From contig OX465283.1 in the NCBI GenBank assembly GCA_949987705.1, positions 51,746,953-51,810,952 on the forward strand: DNA of 64,000 nucleotides, written 5' to 3'. The translations under genes were made by a program, and so were the position numbers. Below the pieces are notes generated by a model that did no database searches, was not told the DNA's origin, and worked only from the letters and a program-made list of their open reading frames with translations. The first letter of the stretch is position 1. Every line of letters starts with the position of its first letter. This document shows positions 60,093-64,000 of the stretch, one piece after another. The stretch is from Thereva unica (lineage: Eukaryota > Arthropoda > Insecta > Diptera > Therevidae).

Positions 60093-62971
60093 TTACCCAT
60101 TGCAATCGAGACCTTGGAGTTGGGTCCTGCGACACCAGCCCCTGTACCATGTTCCATCTTTGATCCGTCAGTAAACCAGTGGAGATGGTTTGGATCCCTA
60201 GGAAGAATAATTTCCTCCCACTCAGAGCGGTCCGGGATAATTGTTTTGAATTTCCTTTGGAACCGCAGTTGACTAACCATATGGTCGGATACGCGGCAGA
60301 TGGAAATGCTTGGGATATTTTTAAGGATATCCATGTGTCCTTTGACCGTATGGGGCCAGTTGGATGAGATCTGAAGTCTCAAGGCACTTATGGCGGCGGA
60401 TTTCCATATGAAGAGATGCAGTGGGGTCAATCCAATGATTGCTTCCATTGCAGCTGTGGGACAGGTCCGCATAGCTCCGGTAATGGAGAGGCAGGCAAGC
60501 CGTTGCAGCTTGCTGCACTTGAGGATCGACGTAACCTGTTTAGTCTTGGGCCACCAAACTATAGCAGCATAGGTGACAACAGGTTTAACGATCGTATTGT
60601 ACATCCAGTACATCATTTGTGGTGTAAGACCCCATGTCTTACCCAGAAGCCTTTTGCAGGCCCATATGGCCCTTGTGGCTTTGCTGATGACGTAGTCAAG
60701 TTGAGCGTTCCAGTTCAGCCTCTTATCTAAAATTACTCCCAAATATTTGACTGAGTCTGAATACTCAACTGTGGTATCCTGGATACAGATAGGACCTAGG
60801 TCCACTTTGTAGCGTTTGGAAAAAGGTACCAGGACAGCCTTATTTGGGTTGATTGACAGACCCTCCTTGGTACACCATCTTTGAACTTCTCGCAGTGCCG
60901 TTCTCATGACCTCTGTAATGGTCAAGTCAAACTTCCCAGAGACAATGATGGCAAGATCATCTGCATAACCGATGACATCGAAACCAGATTCAGATAGTTT
61001 GATCAAGAGTTCATCCACAACTAGTGACCAGAGTAACGGGGATAAGACTCCACCTTGAGGGCAGCCCTTTATAGCTTTAACACTAATGGTGGAGACACCT
61101 AGGGTAGAAGAAATGTCACGATCTGCAAGCATGGCATTTATCCACTCAATCGTGTGAGGATCCAAATTTCTGAGAGCCAGTGCTCTAGAGATAGAATCAT
61201 AGCCAGTGTTATCGAAAGCACCTTCGATATCAAGGAACGCACATAAAGCAGTTTCCTTAGCGAGGAAGGCTTTTTCGATTTTACTGACCAGGTGGTGTAA
61301 AGCAACCTCTGTTGATTTACCCTTTGAGTAAGCGAACTGGGAGCTATGAAGAGGGAGAGTGAGCTCCAGTTTGCACCTAAGATGAAGGTCTAGCAGCCTT
61401 TCCATTGTTTTCAAAAGAAAAGAGGTTAAGCTGATAGGTCTGTACGATTTAGGCAGCTCGAGGGGTCTGTTGCCCTGTTTCGGGATAAAAACCACCACGA
61501 CTTTCCTCCAGATGGTTGGAATGTATCCCCAATTGAAGCTGGCTCTAAAGAGACAGACCAGGTTGTTGATGATCAGGTCAAGGCCCTTCTGAAGAAGTGC
61601 CGGAAAAATTCCGTCTCCTCCGGGGGACTTATAAGGTTGAAAAGAGGCCACTGCCCATTTAACCTTGTCACGGTCGAAGATATTCCCTGAAAGACTGCGG
61701 GAATAGCGGTCTGGGATAGTCCTATGACTACACCCAGCATCCAATGGATAAGCGGTCTGAAGGATTGACCCTGGAAAGTGCTCTCTGAGCAGGTACCTTA
61801 AGGTTTCCTCATGGTTAGAGGTGTAGGAGCCATCCTCCTTTTTGAGAAGGCCCACTCCGTTGAAGGAGTCTTTAGAAAGTAGCTTTTGGAGTCTAGTCGC
61901 CTCTGGTAGAGTCTGAATGCTCTCACAGTGTTTCCGCCAGGCAATCCTTTTGGAACGTCTCAACTCCTTGTTGTAGGCTGTTAGGGTGAACCTATATTCA
62001 TCCCAATGCCCGGTATGTTTTGCCCTATTGAACAATCTCCTAACATCTCTACGCATTGCAGCTAACCTGTCATTCCACCAGGGCACTTTTCGCGACGACT
62101 GAAAGGAAGAAACAGTGTTGCTGTCATGGTAGGAAGAGATCAGCACATCAGTAAGCTGCGTGGCCGCATTCTCCAGTTCATACACTGAGCTGATAGAAGC
62201 CGCAAGCTGGTCTGATTTCGAGGCCACAAGCCCCTGAAACTTAGACCAGTTGGTTTTCTTAGGAACCAAAGAGGAGGCGCGGATATGTGGAAGGCCCACA
62301 ATGTCAAATCTAATGTGCAGATGATCGGACAGTGAGGCCTCGTCCAGAACACGCCAGTTTTCAATCCTGTCGGATAAAAGCCTGTTCGTGAAAGTGAGGT
62401 CCAGCACCTCCTTTCTACTAGCAGTGATAAAAGTGGGTTTGCATCCTCTATTTGCAATATCTATGTTATTCATAACAAGAAATTCTAGAAGACACTCACC
62501 CCTTTGGTTTACATCGGTACTCCCCCAGATGGAGTGGTGAGCATTTGCATCACAGCCGATGACGAATTGCCGGTTCGTCTTGCGACAGAACTCAATGAGA
62601 TCTTGCACCTCATGGGGTGGCACTACTGCTACATCCCCCGGAAAGTAAGCGGACGCAAGAACGATTTCTTGGAATCCGTTGGCGGTGGGAACCGCAACCG
62701 AGATCGCCACTAGATCTCTGGAAATAAAGTTAGTAATGGAGAGATAAGTGACACGATTGTCAATTAAAAGGGCAGCGCGAGGCGCCCCGCATCTCCGATC
62801 ATATACTAGTTTACTTGAGCCAGTGGTAAGTCCTCTGACTTTACCATCGGTTACCCAAGGCTCCTGAATGAGAGCAAGGGTAAGGTGCCTCTCCGCGTAA
62901 GTCTTGCACAGAGTGGAGGATGCCCCTTTCGCATGGTGCAAGTTTGCTTGGAGTGCCCTTATGGCGCTCAT
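60020..62971 (-). CDS. LINE-C ORF2: endonuclease and reverse transcriptase (983 aa)
   Basis: The ATG start overlaps the ORF1 stop (ATGA). The N-terminal AP-endonuclease fold shows LQANLHHAKGA, IQEPW, IGCDANAHHSIWGS and LSDHLHI. The reverse transcriptase shows SYRPISLTSFLLKTMERLL, AFLDIEGAFDNTGYDSI, GCPQGGVLSPLLW and the catalytic YADD (VIGYADDLAII). The start of RNase H (WFTDGSKMEHGTGAGVAG) follows before a frameshift near 60090. Only this break prevents a full-length ORF2. Domain order fits the R1/Jockey/LOA-type elements; exact clade uncertain. Confidence 0.92.
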   Translation of the reverse strand: MSAIRALQANLHHAKGASSTLCKTYAERHLTLALIQEPWVTDGKVRGLTTGSSKLVYDRRCGAPRAALLIDNRVTYLSITNFISRDLVAISVAVPTANGFQEIVLASAYFPGDVAVVPPHEVQDLIEFCRKTNRQFVIGCDANAHHSIWGSTDVNQRGECLLEFLVMNNIDIANRGCKPTFITASRKEVLDLTFTNRLLSDRIENWRVLDEASLSDHLHIRFDIVGLPHIRASSLVPKKTNWSKFQGLVASKSDQLAASISSVYELENAATQLTDVLISSYHDSNTVSSFQSSRKVPWWNDRLAAMRRDVRRLFNRAKHTGHWDEYRFTLTAYNKELRRSKRIAWRKHCESIQTLPEATRLQKLLSKDSFNGVGLLKKEDGSYTSNHEETLRYLLREHFPGSILQTAYPLDAGCSHRTIPDRYSRSLSGNIFDRDKVKWAVASFQPYKSPGGDGIFPALLQKGLDLIINNLVCLFRASFNWGYIPTIWRKVVVVFIPKQGNRPLELPKSYRPISLTSFLLKTMERLLDLHLRCKLELTLPLHSSQFAYSKGKSTEVALHHLVSKIEKAFLAKETALCAFLDIEGAFDNTGYDSISRALALRNLDPHTIEWINAMLADRDISSTLGVSTISVKAIKGCPQGGVLSPLLWSLVVDELLIKLSESGFDVIGYADDLAIIVSGKFDLTITEVMRTALREVQRWCTKEGLSINPNKAVLVPFSKRYKVDLGPICIQDTTVEYSDSVKYLGVILDKRLNWNAQLDYVISKATRAIWACKRLLGKTWGLTPQMMYWMYNTIVKPVVTYAAIVWWPKTKQVTSILKCSKLQRLACLSITGAMRTCPTAAMEAIIGLTPLHLFIWKSAAISALRLQISSNWPHTVKGHMDILKNIPSISICRVSDHMVSQLRFQRKFKTIIPDRSEWEEIILPRDPNHLHWFTDGSKMEHGTGAGVAGPNSKVSIAMGKWPSVSRLKYMPLRPALGSTLRKV

Positions 62972-64000
62972 TTTTTCTCCAAGGAGCGTTTGACAAGCCC
63001 GGTCTTCTTGGCTTGTCTAGGACCCTTTGTCCTACCGTCTTTGCCCTTGGGGGGTGCTGATTTGCCCCGTGCTCCGACTCCAGGTTCGGCAGGTGTGTTC
63101 TTTGTTCGCCCAGCAGTTTGCTCTGCTACAGGCTCCCTGGCGCATGCTGCAGATGCGGGGGCCGGATTTGGAACACCGCCAGATGGACCTGGAGTCGTTG
63201 CGAGAGCAGCTCCGCCGTCAGATGGCCCTATGGCCTCGGCATTACTGCAGTCCTCGGTGACAGCAGAAGCATTTGGGGGTGCTAATTCAGACCCTGTGGT
63301 CTGAGTGTCACAAGACGAACCCTGCCCTTGTGGCTGCTTCTTCGAAGGATCTTTGTCCTTGAGAATTAGTCTGGTATGAGAAAACCGATAGGCGATTTTC
63401 CCTTTAAGACTAATTAACTTAGTCATGGAAGCGGTATCCACTACCATGACCAAGTGAAGTGTGTTTTCATTTACCCGCCTCTGGACCACTTTCCACTTGT
63501 CAGCGGGAACCGAGTTTTGTGCAGCGATAGTAGCCAGCACTTTCTCGTTGCTTAAGGTACCACTCTGGGGGAAATAGCCACGAATGACGTGGGTTTGAGG
63601 GAAATTACCCTCTTCCACCAGAGTGATATCAAGAGCACTTTTGCTCTTAATGAAGGAGACGTTACTCCTCACCCATTCTGCTGTATCAGGGTTTGAGCAG
63701 ACCAGCAGCAGCCAGCCTCTTCTTGCGAAGCTCCCCTCGAAAGATGGCTTGACTTGACCGCCCGCTTTTTCAATAACGACGTCAATGATCGCCTCCTGCA
63801 ACTGTGCCATTTGCTCAGGTGTCAGGGGGCAGTTGACCATGTCTGTCGAGATGAGGCCAAGCTTGACAGTGCTTACCACCTGGCTAAAGGTGGGACGAGT
63901 GGGCCCCTTGGCCGTCTTGGTCCTCTTCTGTTCCGGACGTTCCGGAGTTTCCTCCTCTGAGCGAACTCTCTTCAGCTCAGTTTTTTTGGAGGGCTTTGTT
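62968..64000 (-). CDS. LINE-C ORF1 (DUF4780-like), N-terminus beyond window
   Basis: The frame is open from the window end to TGA at 62970-62968, at least 343 codons; no obligatory start is visible, since the GTG at 63879 is only an internal codon. The middle part (PLTPEQMAQLQEAIIDVV, FARRGWLLLVCSNPDTAEWV, HVIRGYFPQS) resembles the DUF4780 domain of insect LINE ORF1 proteins. A Pro/Ala/Gly-rich tail with a basic end (KKTGLVKRSLEKK) follows. ORF1 proteins bind element RNA. Confidence 0.82.
   Translation of the reverse strand, partial: TKPSKKTELKRVRSEEETPERPEQKRTKTAKGPTRPTFSQVVSTVKLGLISTDMVNCPLTPEQMAQLQEAIIDVVIEKAGGQVKPSFEGSFARRGWLLLVCSNPDTAEWVRSNVSFIKSKSALDITLVEEGNFPQTHVIRGYFPQSGTLSNEKVLATIAAQNSVPADKWKVVQRRVNENTLHLVMVVDTASMTKLISLKGKIAYRFSHTRLILKDKDPSKKQPQGQGSSCDTQTTGSELAPPNASAVTEDCSNAEAIGPSDGGAALATTPGPSGGVPNPAPASAACAREPVAEQTAGRTKNTPAEPGVGARGKSAPPKGKDGRTKGPRQAKKTGLVKRSLEKK

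Overview
The window is eukaryotic and most likely comes from an insect or close arthropod relative. It is AT-rich, host exons are short with GT-AG introns, and it carries BEL/Pao and Ty3/gypsy LTR retrotransposons, several LINE families (one with an insect-type ORF1), a DD41D Tc1/mariner transposon, a long-TIR DNA transposon and several palindromic or MITE-like insertions. I saw no prokaryotic or organellar features.

Layout. 1-1161: a LINE reverse-transcriptase relic on the minus strand and a tRNA-like/SINE fragment. 1162-9316: a complete BEL/Pao element (BEL-1) with two 1113-bp LTRs, a 5-bp target duplication, an intact gag-pol frame and a second frame of unknown function after pol. 9317-10704: unassigned AT-rich DNA. 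10705-13990: a 118-bp tandem repeat that runs into two abutting 8-bp satellites of about 3 kb. 14175-17279: a DD41D mariner-like element with an intact, once-spliced transposase, flanked by TA. 17325-35400: a long-TIR DNA transposon whose left inverted repeat was split by a tandem pair of BEL/Pao elements (BEL-2A and BEL-2B, minus strand, gag-pol proteins 4 residues apart). The pair reads LTR-body-LTR-body, with one outer LTR missing although a target duplication is present. Two large palindromic insertions lie inside this block.

37335-54806 (plus strand) holds the only recognisable host gene: the 3' seven exons of a type I membrane protein with von Willebrand C modules, a Pro/Asn/His-rich linker, three fibronectin III domains, one membrane span and an NPxY-type tail. 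It resembles what insect annotation pipelines call putative epidermal cell surface receptor. Its introns are filled with LINE relics (mostly sense orientation), a gypsy-derived composite insertion with ACAC target duplications, and a tRNA-headed SINE inserted into a LINE fossil. Upstream exons are not visible, so the TE block may lie in an upstream intron or 5' of the gene.

55500-64000 is downstream of the gene. It holds an RTE-like LINE broken by a 332-bp MITE, then two copies of one LINE family in opposite orientation. The minus-strand copy is nearly intact: its ORF1 runs off the window end, its ORF1 stop overlaps the ORF2 start as ATGA, and a single frameshift lies in the RNase H region. 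The window is therefore best read as a layered record of nested transposition around one conserved receptor gene.
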